Shown here piece after piece: positions 42,625 through 53,980 of a DNA stretch of 64,000 bases. The stretch is from Dendrophyllia cribrosa (lineage: Eukaryota > Cnidaria > Anthozoa > Scleractinia > Dendrophylliidae). A program made the translations under genes and the position numbers. Numbering within the stretch: position 1 is the first letter of the stretch; every line of letters starts with the position of its first letter. A model generated the notes under the pieces. The model was not told the origin of the DNA and searched no databases. It was given only the letters and a program-made list of their open reading frames with translations. The DNA lies in assembly GCA_024195265.1 (NCBI GenBank), contig JAJLRJ010000010.1:6740081-6804080 (forward strand), read 5' to 3'.

Positions 42625-42710
42625 AATTTAGTAACAACATATTAAACCTGCAGAAGGTTGGTCTGGCCAGCCGAAATATTGTTTCAAATATATTTCTCGT
42701 TGTGTCAACT
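42625..42710 (+). mobile_element. Penelope-like 3' terminal fragment with hammerhead-like core
   Basis: CTGCAGAAGGTTGG, TCTGG, CCAGCC, then GAAATATTG. The order is a CUGANGA-like box, a 6-bp stem II (GGTTGG/CCAGCC), then GAAA. It lies 0.5 kb 3' of the GIY-YIG fragment, as expected for the element's terminal repeat. The CUGANGA box reads CTGCAGA, so activity is doubtful. Confidence 0.5.
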
Positions 42711-43479
42711 TTGCAGTAGTCCTTGGCATTCTCGTTTATATTGATTCAGTTTAGCTGATCAGGTCTCTTCCTCTGAGATCCAACGTAAAACCAGCAGGAC
42801 CCTCGTCCACGGTTTTTGCAGTTCAATAAGATTTTTTTATGTCTTTTGCTCGTGCTGTCCTAAATTAAAGACTAAACTGGGGGTTTCCTGGAAAATGAAG
42901 ATCGCCGGAGGATCGAGGATCGAGGATCGAAGATGGATAGTCGAGCGGGCGAGCAAATACGCGATCGGCGATCGGAGCGGCGTGCGAAAAGTAATGCAAA
43001 CCGCCTCTCCCCCATTTTCATCTCGGCTCGTTCGCTCGCTCCAGTCTCGACGAGCTTGTTTTAGTGATCAGCTCGCCCGGCCCGCTCGAGTGACTGAAAA
43101 AGGGACAGCTTAGGCAATCTTCAAAACCCGCGGGTGTCTCAATTCTTCAATAAATTTTTACAATCAGGTAAGGGATATATGGATCATTATATTTTTTGAG
43201 GGGGGAGAGGTTGGGTAATCTTTTTTTCGTGACTAAAAGCTTTGCATGAATTTTATTTCACTAGCTTGCCCGTCACTAATGGACTTGAAAACACAAAATT
43301 TAGTTGGGCGTGGGCGATTATTTATTATTTCAAATATCCGGTTTAAAGGGGAGGGGTTACTGGAGGACCGGGGCATCGGGGATTCTAACTTCCACTGTTC
43401 TATAAATGCAGAGTAGCAAAATTTCGTGCTATGGTTTGTTTTTATCCACTAAAATAAAAAAATAAATAAAAATAAATAT

Positions 43480-43660
43480 CCTTTATTTACCCTCGGCAGT
43501 GTTAATAGCACAAGTGCTAGTGGGACCGAGCATTCAAATTAGACATAACATTTTAAAAATCCCAACTGGCAGGAGGCAAACCAGTTGGCTATTTTACAAG
43601 CGTGGCCGAGGAGTTGAACTCGGGTCTACCGTGAAACAACTCCATCTAGTGAACGACCGG
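43480..43660 (-). mobile_element. SINE/LINE tail, minus orientation
   Basis: On the minus strand GAGTTCAACTCCTCGGCCAC precedes CTTGTAAAATAGCCAACTGG, then GTTATGTCTAATTTGAATG and an AAATAAAGG-type A-rich end. This is the organisation of a tRNA-headed SINE 3' region. Confidence 0.55.
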
Positions 43661-45030
43661 GTTATTTATTACAAACGTTTGTTCGAGAGAGGCATCGTAA
43701 GAACGGCATATACTCTGTTCTTTTTGTAACAACGTTGACGCTGAAATTGATGCAAGCTGAGACTAAGAGATCTGTATTTCGCGCTACCTTCCTCTATGAT
43801 GGATGATGGATGGTTTTTGTGAAGCCAGACACGACCGTGTCAAAGAATTTGATATGACTCAGCGGACAATGGTCTTTTCAAGATTTCCTGGCCACGTTAT
43901 ATCTGTTTTCTGAAATTCTATACCACATACTAAAAATATTTTAGGCTCAAAACATGAAAAAAAAAATTAGAACATACAGTTTCGGTTCAGCCTCGGCCGC
44001 AAAATTAGACGTTCTTATAAAAAAAAGTGTAACATGTAAATCACTGTTAAACACAGAACAGAACCGCAAGTACTATAGTCCCATGTCGAAATGTAATTAA
44101 CATGAACATTTTTTAGCTTGTCCTTCGTCTCGGCATCCACGCGTTACAACTCGAGATGGAAATGAGGATGTCGAGTCTTATTAACACACTCTGGGCCAAA
44201 TGATAATATGAGTTGCGCTCTCTGAATGACGTTTTCGTTTGCCCAGGGTTATCTCTATCGGGGAATTCATAGCGGGTTATAAACACGTGTTCAACCGAGG
44301 CAGAAGGTCTGTCGGAATGTAAGACATGCACCGTCAATGCACTCTCAATGTAGGCTACAATTTATTGCTAAAACCAAGAAACTGAGCCAGACTATCACTG
44401 TTCGCAGCTGATGCGACAACGAACTCATGGAAGAAAACACCAAAGATCGCACTTGCGCTTTGAGCGTGACGGGAGTGGACAGGGGCGAAGAATACAACAA
44501 CTTATGGACTAACTTTCACCGTTCAAAATTTTCAAAAATTATTTATTTTGAAATATATTTACTTTCATTTTAAGAATGTACTTAAATATACCGTATTCCT
44601 CGAATAATCACCGACTTTGACTCGAGTATTTGAAATAACTGCCCCCCCCCCCCTAAAATGATCAATTGAATCGCCCCCGCCCCCTTAGTCCCTTACCCTC
44701 CCCTCCTCCTTGCTTCATGCTCGGCAAACCTTGTCCTTGTCGGAGCCTTGTCCAAATTTTAAATTCCAAATTGTCTTTGCCGTGATCCGACCCTTTTTGA
44801 GGGCATGGCGATGCAGATTTGAGTGTGAAAAATAATGAGCCACATTGAAACTGGGTCGCTAGAGAGGATGCAGGTTTGAGGCTCATTATTAAAATTGGGT
44901 CGCCAGAAAATCTTTAAATTTTAAGCTGTTACTTTTTTGTCATTTTATTACTTTTATTATTATTATTTATTATTATTTTTTAATTTATTATTGTTTAATA
45001 ATAATAATATATTTTATAATTTTTCCCTGA
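43660..45030. other. Intergenic, no gene recognised
   Basis: Contains a C run (44642-44652) and an AT-rich TTATTATTA block (44935-45015). No supported coding exon on either strand. Confidence 0.5.
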
Positions 45031-45861
45031 TCTGATCCTCCGATCCTCGATCCCCTCGATCCCCGATCCCCGATCCTCGATCCTGGTTTTCCAGGAAAGC
45101 TAAACTGGGAGCCCCCTATCATGAATGCGATAGTAAATAGCTAAGAGGAGCATTGAGATAAGAATTTTAACTCAACACCGGAGAGAATTACATGACGTAC
45201 TTTCATTTACTGCGACTCACGATACTTTGAAGGGATTGTTTCACGGTTTGGCGCATATGCACAAATTTAATTAAAATGCTTATTCGCTTGCTTACCAATT
45301 TTATCGGTTAAAAAACCACTCACATTTACTTCAATAATCACACACTACAATGTGTCCAAACAAAGTGAAGGATGACCAAAATTTACAGAAAATTTCAACG
45401 AATAACACGGACAATTAAAGTTAACACTGAATAAACGTTTGACCCGAAGGATTTATTCTACGCTCTGCTGGCTTTCATGGAGCACATGGGTATGCATAAT
45501 CATCCATTCAATCAGCTGACTGACCGCCACATTTTCACGGCAAATTTCCCGTCAGAGTTATCTACTCGCTTCCGATTGGTCTAAACAATGAAATTAAATG
45601 GGTGACGTTATAGCTTGCACATGCGCCGAACCGTGAAACTCTCCCTTTAATATTCTTAAACACGAGAGCAACTTCCCGTCATTAAATTTGATGATAACCG
45701 GAAAAAGATTGCACAGTGTCGACCGACCTCTAGACAAACCGTAGGTCACGTTTTTGTAGGATTGAATGAAGTACGTCTCTTAACAAAGATGTTCCTTTGT
45801 CATTTTCAAAAATGTTTTGAAAAGGAGAATGAGACACTGTATAAATGGAGTTTGCTAATCA

Positions 45862-46185
45862 AAAGGGGGGGGGGGGGGGGGGGGGTGGACTCCCATATAA
45901 AAATGACCGGGGTGCTCGCCGGAAATTTTCGAAAAACACCCTAGAAGGTACCAAAATATTGTGTGATGGGTGTGGATCAAATGAACTTTTACCCCTAAGA
46001 GGTACCAATTCTAGAACAACACATGTGATATTGTGTCATAATTTTTCGGCTTTATACCCTAAAAGGTACCGCGATAATTCTAACTGTGGTCGTTTTAGAT
46101 TTTAGCACCCTAAGCGGTACCAATCTGCAAATTTTGACCCCTAAAAGGTACGAGGAGCACCCCCGTCATTTTATATACGACTGCT
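45862..46185 (-). mobile_element. Second poly-G/GGTACC module element
   Basis: A G run, then GGACTCCCATATAAAAATGA, then modules CCCTAAAAGGTACC-type in the reverse sense of 39750-40068, ending CACCCCCGTCATTTTATATA. The two copies flank a 5.8-kb stretch. Confidence 0.7.
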
Positions 46186-46969
46186 AAGTATTTCACATAT
46201 AAATTATTTGTATTTACATCTTATTGAAATTTAATATCCAAGCAAGAGAGTGCGTACATTGTTTTACATAATGTTTCATAAACGTGAGGATTGAAAGTGC
46301 TTCATCGAGAATTCCAGATACGAGAAAATCCCTTCCATGAAAAAAGAACACGAGATATTAAAATAACTTATCATTTTGCGCTGACCGGTGCTTTGTACAT
46401 TGAAATTACTGCAGGTTCATACGATTCAACGTCAAGACCTCCTGTAGTCTTAACCGCGGTCAAACGAGAGAAACTTGCAAAAGTTAAGCAAAGTACTTAA
46501 AAGTTAAGGTTGTCATTTTCACTGTTTACAGTTTAATATATTGCCAATACACTGTCAATTTACCAAACGTTTTGAAAGTTTACTAAAAAAGTTCTCAGCG
46601 TTTAAAAACTGTAAACTGCAGAATTGTCGGCGCTATTTGCCAACATAACTTTGATCAGGCGCGCAGAGTTTTGGTCAGTTTTCAACGGAAAGAAGCTCAT
46701 TATTTTTAGAAAAATTAAAAGATAGTTACGTCAACTAATTTTTTTAATACATCCTCATCCATCCACGGAGAACGTGCTATCGATTAAGTGATGAGCGTGT
46801 ATGAGCAGGTAAGATCTACCAGGCTGTACGTGCCTATCAATCAACTCCCGCCTCGAGGGCACCTCGCTACAAGGGACACCACTGACAGGAGTTGAAGCGT
46901 GGGTGAATAAGATTTACCATAAATAACTCCTTACTTTTTAAGGAGCTATATGTCATGGTGATTTTGACG

Positions 46970-47086
46970 TTTGGCAGCCATGTTGCATGGCAGGAACAAT
47001 AAAAATGTTTTGCATTAGAAAGAACATTCTTTCCCATAGGGAAAATAATCTATTGTTCCTGCCATGCAACATGGCTGCCGTGCAAA
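46970..47086. mobile_element. Short inverted-repeat element
   Basis: GGCAGCCATGTTGCATGGCA and TGCCATGCAACATGGCTGCC are perfect inverted arms around a 65-bp centre. Confidence 0.9.
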
Positions 47087-47128
47087 ACCTCTATACCAAA
47101 TCTTGGTCCCAAGTGTGTCCTTGTGTCA

Positions 47129-47132
47129 GATC

Positions 47133-47188
<56 letters not shown>
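47129..47188. repeat. (ATCA)n microsatellite
   Basis: About 14 tandem ATCA tetramers. Confidence 0.97.
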
Positions 47189-47271
47189 GTTCTTACTGAT
47201 ACATGCACCTTTGGACGTATAGATCCTCGATAGGTTTCTGTAGTCAATAGAAAACACTTCTTGCCTAGTTC

Positions 47272-47372
47272 CGACGGAAACAGTGAATTTTGTTTCCCTC
47301 GAATCTCGATGTTTCCCTCGACTTCGTATCGGGAAACATCGAGATTCTCGGGAAATAAAATTCACTGTTGCC
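47272..47372. mobile_element. Inverted-repeat element with nested hairpin
   Basis: CAGTGAATTTTGTTTCCC pairs with GGGAAATAAAATTCACTG. Inner AATCTCGATGTTTCCC pairs with GGGAAACATCGAGATT. Confidence 0.85.
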
Positions 47373-47591
47373 CGAGTGATCAGTCATTAAGTGATTTGTT
47401 ATATTGCAACACAAAAAACACAACACTGTTTGAAAAACGCGCCGAGCACTCGAGGTAAACATTAATCACATCATACTCATGCCACCTTTTGTCACGGTCT
47501 GATCACGTGCGCTAGCGGGCAACAGTGCATTGTTACCCTCTGACGTCAAAATTGTTGCTCTCTGTCGCAAATGTTCCCCGCTTAGGACAAT

Positions 47592-47780
47592 AGGCCATTT
47601 GCACATGGCGTCATTTGACTACAACTACCAGAATTCATTTCGTTTTTCTTTTCTTATACAAATTTTGTAATCCCAGTGCGGTTTAAATAACAATAGCCCT
47701 AATTTGCACAACAAAACAAAAATCTGAAGGATTCTGGTAGTTGTAGTCATATGACGTCATCGTGCAAATGGCCTATTGGG
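47592..47780. mobile_element. MITE with long perfect ends
   Basis: AATAGGCCATTTGCACATGG and CGTGCAAATGGCCTATT, then GACTACAACTACCAGAATTC and GATTCTGGTAGTTGTAGTC, are inverted arms. Confidence 0.9.
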
Positions 47781-47802
47781 GGGAAACAGTTTGTTTGTTA
47801 GA

Positions 47803-48085
47803 TGTCATGTGATTTTTATTACATCCATTTTGAAATCACTCTCAGCAGTGCGATTTATTCCCGAATCGCACTATTTTTTTTTGCTCCAAATCGCATCTGT
47901 AAGTCACATCAATATTGGTACTGACTAAAATTCTGTATTTGGGCAATTAAATTGTGCGATTTCAAAATGGATGTAATAAAGTGGCAATTGAACTTTGTGT
48001 CGTGCAATTTTGGTCTGAAATCATGATTATACTTGTGATTTGCAATCACGCGTATGATTTCAGACCAAATTGCACTCCACTCAGT
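47803..48085. repeat. AT-rich inverted repeat region
   Basis: TTATTACATCCATTTTGAAATC (47817) pairs with GATTTCAAAATGGATGTAATAA (47959). A further TTTGGTCTGAAATCATG / CATGATTTCAGACCAAA-like pair lies at 48010 and 48055. Probably a decayed foldback element. Confidence 0.65.
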
Positions 48086-48377
48086 TCAATTACCATTATA
48101 AAGTCTTTAAAGCGTAGCACTAACAGATTAGGCCCAGATGAGGTTTTTTTAGGAATAATGAATAACGATTAAAATAGTTAAAGAGATGAGGGATAACCTA
48201 GTCTAAGATAATAACTTTAGGAGAACAAAAATAACAGAGTTGGTGATCTCAAGTATTTTAGGGATGAGAAATAACTGTCATAAAAAAACGTAAGGGGATA
48301 TGCCAATTCTCCCTATCAGAGGGCCCCACAGATCAGTGACTGATACAAAAACTTGTTATGTTTCATTTTTCAAATAG

Positions 48378-49755
48378 GTCCTAGACGACAAACACAATGA
48401 GCCTAATCCTCTCCGTCACCGAATGGAGCACCTGGGCTTGTGCACGGTGGACCAGATTGAGCGAGCGACAAAAATCAAGCTTGGTTTGTCTTTTTTCGTC
48501 AGCCATCCGTACTTCTACGCCAAATCATACACTGAAAATGAACGCACAAACGCACAAACCGCTGGACACCCCTCTTGGCGGCAACCAAGCATGGCCTTCG
48601 TTGGAGTATTCACCAGGACCACGCGACCTATCCAGGCCCCCCCGCTTCCATTTGCGAATATCAGGACAGCGGTGACCAGCACTCAGAGAGATGATAACGA
48701 GAAGGTGTACGGGCCGGAATACTGCGTCAGTATTCACGAGGCTAAGAAGGCGGTTACTATTGACGCCGCTTGGCAAATTCATAAAGATGACATCTTAGGC
48801 AGCTTGACGAAGAACAAGAAAGCTGATCTACTTATTCTCTCTAAGAATCCTTACGAGGTAATGTTAATGATGTGCAGTTTTCATGCGAAGTAAGCTTTCC
48901 ATTTCTCTTGTTTGAAAGCATTCTTGCTGATAATTTTCTTTGATAGTAAGAGAGTAGTTAAATTCATACTTGTAGCCAAATATCATTTATATATCTATCT
49001 ATCTATTTATTTATTCTTTTAAGGTATCAGGGTACCCCCAAGAAACACTATACAACAAACTATATATTTTCTGAAAGCGTACTGATAAAAGATTAAGTAA
49101 ACGTTCTTATTTGAAGAAATACGATTGATGCGTTTTAATGTGATTTCCAAAATTGCATCTTTCACAAGATTGAGTTCCGCTCCAGCCTGAAATGATTTAA
49201 AGAAGGAGTTGAACATCGCGCCGAGTACCCAACACCTTGGTCTAAACTGAAAAAAAAAAACATTTTCAGGGAATTTTGTTAACTTGTCTGGTTTATTTTC
49301 TGCATGCAGTTAAATTTTCAATTTTGAAAGACATCCATTCCTCTGCATTTAACTGCCCGTAACGCTTAAATGAAATCAAAACATAAAAATCTGAGACATG
49401 GTACCTGATACCTTTAGTAGGTGGTGGAGCAAAAATGACAAAAAACGGCATCTGTGCTCAACTCGTCCTCGTTTTTAACGCTCTATTAATTTTAAGGAGT
49501 TAACTTGATACAAGATATACCAGTTGGCACGCAGCTCTTTAGAACCTCTAATTTCATTGGACCTGTATATCATGCAGTTCTATTGCTTTTAGATCCAATG
49601 TCTATTGTTAGCCATTGTTCTGTTGTTTGTTCTATTGTTTTCTCAGCCAATCCTGTGAGGCGTTCCGAGAGCTACGTGACGACCCAGATATACAGGTTAA
49701 AGTAGGTAGGACGCATGTCATACATGAACCTACAATCAAGGACAAAAGTTCTTGA
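48378..49755 (+). pseudogene. Amidohydrolase-3 (YtcJ-like) 3' exons with frame disruption
   Basis: Exon 48378-48857 (160 codons, phase 0) and exon 49660-49755 (31 codons, TGA at 49753). Family features of metal-dependent amidohydrolases: RHRMEHLGL (the metal-His region), NIRTAVTSTQ, EAKKAVTIDAAWQ, GSLTKNKKADLLILSKNPYE, then a short closing strand region. The HxD metal motif is not in the main frame. It reads WSIHQDHATYPGPP in the -1 frame from about 48569 to 48637, preceded by PLLAATKHGL in the same frame. This implies two compensating indels, the second at a C7 run. The HxH-bearing 5' half, some 350 residues, is not visible upstream on this strand. It is a pseudogene or fragment, or a gene with assembly errors. 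Confidence 0.7.
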
Positions 49756-50054
49756 GACAAATGTTACAAAGTCCTCCTATTAACTACTAATTTAGTGTGA
49801 CTGACCAATGAAGTTATGTTTTTCGTTTAAAGCCCATCTTATCAACCCCACCCCTCCCCCCGAGACAATGTTGAAATCCACAAATCATTTTTATAACAAG
49901 GGCTCAACATTGTGAGGGGGTAGGGGTCGGGGAAAGGGCACTTATCGTCTGCGCGTACCGTGTTTCTGTCGCGTGCGTAGGGAACATCGTAAATGCGAAT
50001 TCGCCCCTATCCTTTTGTCCTTAATTGTGGTATATAGCCTTGTTCGCCACGAGC

Positions 50055-50330
50055 CTCTCGTAGCTCAGTGGTTAGAGCATCCGACCGGTGTACGGAAGCA
50101 TCCGACCGGTTTACGGAAGTATCCGACCGGTATACGGAAGTATCCGACCGGTATACGGAAGTATCCGACCGGTGTACAGAAGCATCCGACCGGTGTACAG
50201 AAGCATCCGACCGGTTTACGGAAGCATCCGACCGGTGTACGGAAGTATCCGATCGGTTTACGGAAGTATCCGACCGGTGTGCAGAAGGTCGTAAGTTCGA
50301 ATCCTGTCCCATGCTGGTGACATGATGAAC
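50055..50330 (+). mobile_element. tRNA-headed unit with ten internal 21-bp repeats
   Basis: A-box CGTAGCTCAGTGGTTAGAGC at 50060 and B-box AAGTTCGAATCC at 50294 are tRNA-like but about 230 bp apart. Ten copies of ATCCGACCGG-x-TACGGAAGC lie between them (50089-50285). A normal tRNA-like unit would hold a single copy in its anticodon-arm region. The period is a multiple of three, hence open frames in several registers. Confidence 0.9.
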
Positions 50331-50371
50331 ATTAATACATCTTTCTCAAGTTAAATAATTTTTCTTTTTAA

Positions 50372-50792
50372 AGGGAACCTCCACTGTAAAAACAAATTGA
50401 CGTTAAATTGTTGGAACAAACGTTTAGATTTTAATTATGTTAATAACAAGTGGAAATATAATTTTGGGGTACACAAATATTGGATATGAATATCACCAAT
50501 TTTCGATTTTAAATTTCCCGCGCGCCGCCATTTTCAATATTTATGACGTAACTTGGTTGCCCAATTGTTCCAAAGAAAAGAACGTCGATTCTTAACAATA
50601 GCGGCAACCAAGTTACGTCATAAATATTCAAAATGGCGGCGCGCGGGAAATTTAAAAGCGAAAATAGGTAATATTTATATCCAATATTTGTGTACACTAA
50701 AATTATATTTCCACTTGTTATTAACATAATTGAAATTTAAACGTTAGTTCCAACAATTTAACGTCAATTTGTTATAATAGTGGAGGTTCCCT
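50372..50792. mobile_element. 421-bp TTAA-flanked palindromic MITE
   Basis: AGGGAACCTCCACTGTAAAA and TAGTGGAGGTTCCCT are inverted ends next to TTAA (50368-50371, 50793-50796). The arms extend inward (GACGTTAAATTGTTGGAAC; CCGCGCGCCGCCATTTT) and make the whole element a near-palindrome. Confidence 0.85.
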
Positions 50793-51527
50793 TTAAAGGT
50801 GGACACCCTTGAGTTGGACTCTGAGAAAGATGGGCAACCCCTAATGGAAATCCTGGAGACGTACATGAATGGGCGCCCAACAGGCCTTAACAAGCCTCAT
50901 CCCTGCCTTGGTGGGAGGTTCTTGATGTATCGGCCTACTGGGTCTCATAAGAACTAGAATGGTTCTGTTTCCATATAGAGAAACAAAGGTTCATATTTCG
51001 TGCAACAGGACAGTTTGACCGCTCGACAGAAAAGGCATTAAAGAAGCAAAAATTTTGACAGCACCGTAGAATTTCGATAGTACCTTCGGTCCCTTTCCCC
51101 CTCCAAAAAAAGGAAAAAAGGAACGGCTCCCCGAAAGTAACTTTAACTTTTTTCCTTGCTATTAAACCGCCCTTGATTAGATATATGTTGTGGTTTAAAT
51201 TTTTCTTTGGTTTGAAAATTTTCAAACCAGTTTAAATTTTGTTTTCCTTTCCTTTTGATGTATAGTATGAACAGTTAGATACTTTTTTATTGTTACAGTT
51301 TGCTTTGTTTGCGTAGGTAGTGAATACAGTAACCAGCATGTATTTCTGAACAACTTAGTAAAATGACTTCATATCATGTCACGTGTTCTCTTTGTGTACA
51401 ACGACTGCTGCATTACAAACGTTTTTAACCATTCGAACGTAACCGCTACCGGAAAGTATAGCGACCCCTCTCGTCTGCAAAATCCAAAAGTAACGGGAGC
51501 AGTTACATTCGGAATTCTACTGTCATC

Positions 51528-51603
51528 ATCGTCATCTTTCATCATCATCATCATCATCATCAACATTATCGTCATTATCATCACCATCATTATCATAATC
51601 ATC
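51528..51603. repeat. (ATC)n microsatellite, LINE tail
   Basis: Imperfect ATC/ATT triplets. On the minus strand they directly follow the LINE fragment as GAT-type triplets, a common non-LTR retrotransposon tail. Confidence 0.85.
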
Positions 51604-51870
51604 GGTCGGCTGAAGAACAGTCGACTGTAAGGCGTCTCCAACTGGCTCGGTCATGGGCTGTGCGCACGATGTCATCCTCTGAGAAGTAATTGTTGGGGTG
51701 AATCCCTTCCTAGACTTTGTGGGAGAAGGATCTCCGCGGTCTTCCTGAGGGTCTTCTCCCGTGGGAGGGCTCATACAAAGCCTACTGTATTTCCGATAAT
51801 CAGTTAAAGATTGAGCTCCAAGCTCTTTTAAATGTTTCTTTCCAATCCGCATTGATATAAAATATAATTG
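51604..51870 (-). pseudogene. Non-LTR retrotransposon (LINE) ORF2 3' end
   Basis: A minus-strand frame reads HGRRPSGRPRRSFSHKV, a stop, then EDDIVRTAHDRASWRRL and TVDCSSADR. This GRR-x-GRP ... A-x-DR-x-x-WR ending is typical of RTE/CR1-type ORF2 C termini. An in-frame stop shows decay. Confidence 0.7.
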
Positions 51871-52889
51871 CCCGTGATGATAAGACATGCATGTATCGAC
51901 GGAAACCGATAAACAAGCATTTAAATGATGATGATGATGACGATGAAACCTTTATTTAAGTGTCATAAAATTCTAGTAAATCACAATGCTTATTGAGGAC
52001 ACTAAAACAAAGCTAATTAAAATAAAGTGAAATTATCTTAATATGTTAAAAAATTACACAATTTATATTAATTTGATCATATAAAATTTAATTAAAACAT
52101 TTATAGAGTAAACATTTTTATGTCATATTAGGTATAACATAAATGGCAAAAGGCACAGCTACTGTTGTCTAATGCAGAAATATCTCTACAGTTTATCATT
52201 CGTTTGAAGTCTTTCAGAGTTGGTGCATTTCTCTTAGAACTGGACAACTTGGACCATAAAGTGGGTTCCTGCCAAGTCTCTCTGCTCCGTGCTTTAAATT
52301 AAGAAAATAACTGGTTGACAAGGCATAGAAGGCCGTAGCTAGCGCAGGGAGTGGTATAGAGGGGGGCATAGCAGTTTCTCCTCCCAAAATCTTCAAGAAG
52401 AGACAAACAAAATGACCAATATACATTTTAAAGTGAGTGACCCCGCACTTTTATCCTCCATCAATGAGACCCTGCCCCTGCCCCTGGGGTTAAAACCACA
52501 CCCATAGGGGGGGGGGGGGGGGGAGAATAGCTTGACTCAGTACTCGAAATTATGTTTCAGCTCCCTTGGCTGCGGTAAAGGGGAACCGGTGTTGGTCCCC
52601 ATTCCTCATTGTGCTGGGTAGACACAAGAGGGATACCGGAAGAGAAACTTGGGTGGAAGGGAAGGCAGAGCAATTGACCAACGGGGTTGAGTCAACTTAA
52701 AATACAAGCTTCTTTCACCTCAACTGGCCGCAACATACTGTCAATTGAACTAAAACAGCTTCGACAAGCGTCCAAAATGAAAACAAACACATGGCAGGAG
52801 GGATGACGGGAATGAAAATAGTCAAGAGGATCGTGTATTGCGCAAGTGTTCGGGGACGCGCCGAGAAGCGCGCCTGAGCAACCCCTTTC

Positions 52890-53500
52890 TCCTCTCTGAA
52901 TTCACCATTATTCTGAATTGTCAAATTGCTTTGAATTCACGATTATAGTTAATTTAGAACACTGACAGTCTGAAAGGAATTCTGGGAAGTCAGCATTTTT
53001 GTTGAAAAAGAACAACCCTTAGTGTTCGGACAGGACTCGAACCTACGACCCTTCGCTGACTTATCTTCTCTTCTAACCACACCTCAATTTTTTAACATAA
53101 TAAAATTCATGCGCTTATTCGACACCCTGAAGTAAGCCTATAAAATCACTCGCTAGAAAATAATTTTAGAAAGTAAATGGAAAAGCTTGATCACCAAACC
53201 TCAACAAAAAGCTAACCATTTGAAATCAGCGCTTAGGCCTAATCACTGTAGATCAATGATATTCTATGCAAGACTCAAATAAATATCTCAGTTGCAGATA
53301 TAACTTCCCATCGCCTTGTTGTTCGGTGGTCTAGTGGTAAGAAGACGTTCCTAGTAGCGGTAGTTCCGAGTTCGAATCCAGTCCAAATAACATGTCTTTT
53401 TTTATTTCTTCTTTTCTCTTTTAAATGTCCTGATAAACAGTGTTCTAAATTGACAATAATCACGAATTCAGAGCAATTTGACAATTCAGGATAATAGTGA
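52890..53500. mobile_element. Head-to-head pair of tRNA-derived SINEs
   Basis: Minus-strand SINE: B-box GGTTCGAGTCC near 53033. Plus-strand SINE: A-box GGTGGTCTAGTGGTAAGA at 53325 and B-box GAGTTCGAATCC at 53370. Both share the 3' tail CAGTGTTCTAAATT ... GCAATTTGACAATTCAG, so the pair forms a 600-bp inverted repeat. Confidence 0.8.
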
Positions 53501-53980
53501 ATTTACACTTGAGAACGTGTTGGCCTGAGCCTTTGTCTCGTACTCAATCTCCCAAGTGATTACGCGTTTCCCCGGTAACTCGCCTTTAACGCCGAACTTT
53601 TACGCCTTTGTGTTTCAGTTCGCTTGCGCGACCTAAGTTACACCGTCCAGTGCCGTTCTGTTTCAACTGACTCGATTTTGGGTACGAGTTCATGCCATCA
53701 GTTTTATTACAAAATGCGAGAGGTGCATTATTACAAAACACGACAATTCTGAAAACAATTTCGATTTATTTCAAGCTACGGCTCGATATATATATTACAA
53801 AACTTAATGAGGGAATGTGCTATTATCATTTCCAACAGTGCAGTTTATTACAAATTGCTGGACGACATTTTATTACAATTTGTGAGATGTGCGTTATTAC
53901 GAAACGCGACAACGCCAAAACCAATTTACGATTTATTTCAAGCTACGGATGGTATTATAAAACTATTGCTATAGTCATTA

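Larger units (their letters stand above)
42870..45116. mobile_element. Candidate 2.2-kb element with CTAAACTGGG ends and GGATCGAGGATCG subterminal repeats
   Basis: Left: CTAAACTGGGGGTTTCCTGG then repeated GAGGATCGAGGATCG (42900-42935). Right, inverted: CCCGATCCTCGATCCTGG then CCAGGAAAGCTAAACTGGGA, in which the CTAAACTGGG stretch itself is direct rather than inverted. The interior has a SINE tail and no clear transposase. It may instead be two independent fragments. Confidence 0.4.

Noticed and set aside
46291..46500. Possible upstream exon of the amidohydrolase
   Set aside because: The peptide has no amidohydrolase motif such as HxH and no convincing splice boundaries.
51532..51888. 118-codon minus-strand frame ending in Asp repeats
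   Set aside because: The neighbouring frame shows the LINE ORF2 C terminus, so this frame is a shadow extended by the triplet microsatellite.
53325..53391. Functional tRNA gene
   Set aside because: A- and B-boxes are present but the acceptor and anticodon stems do not pair well. The 3' tail is shared with a second SINE copy.
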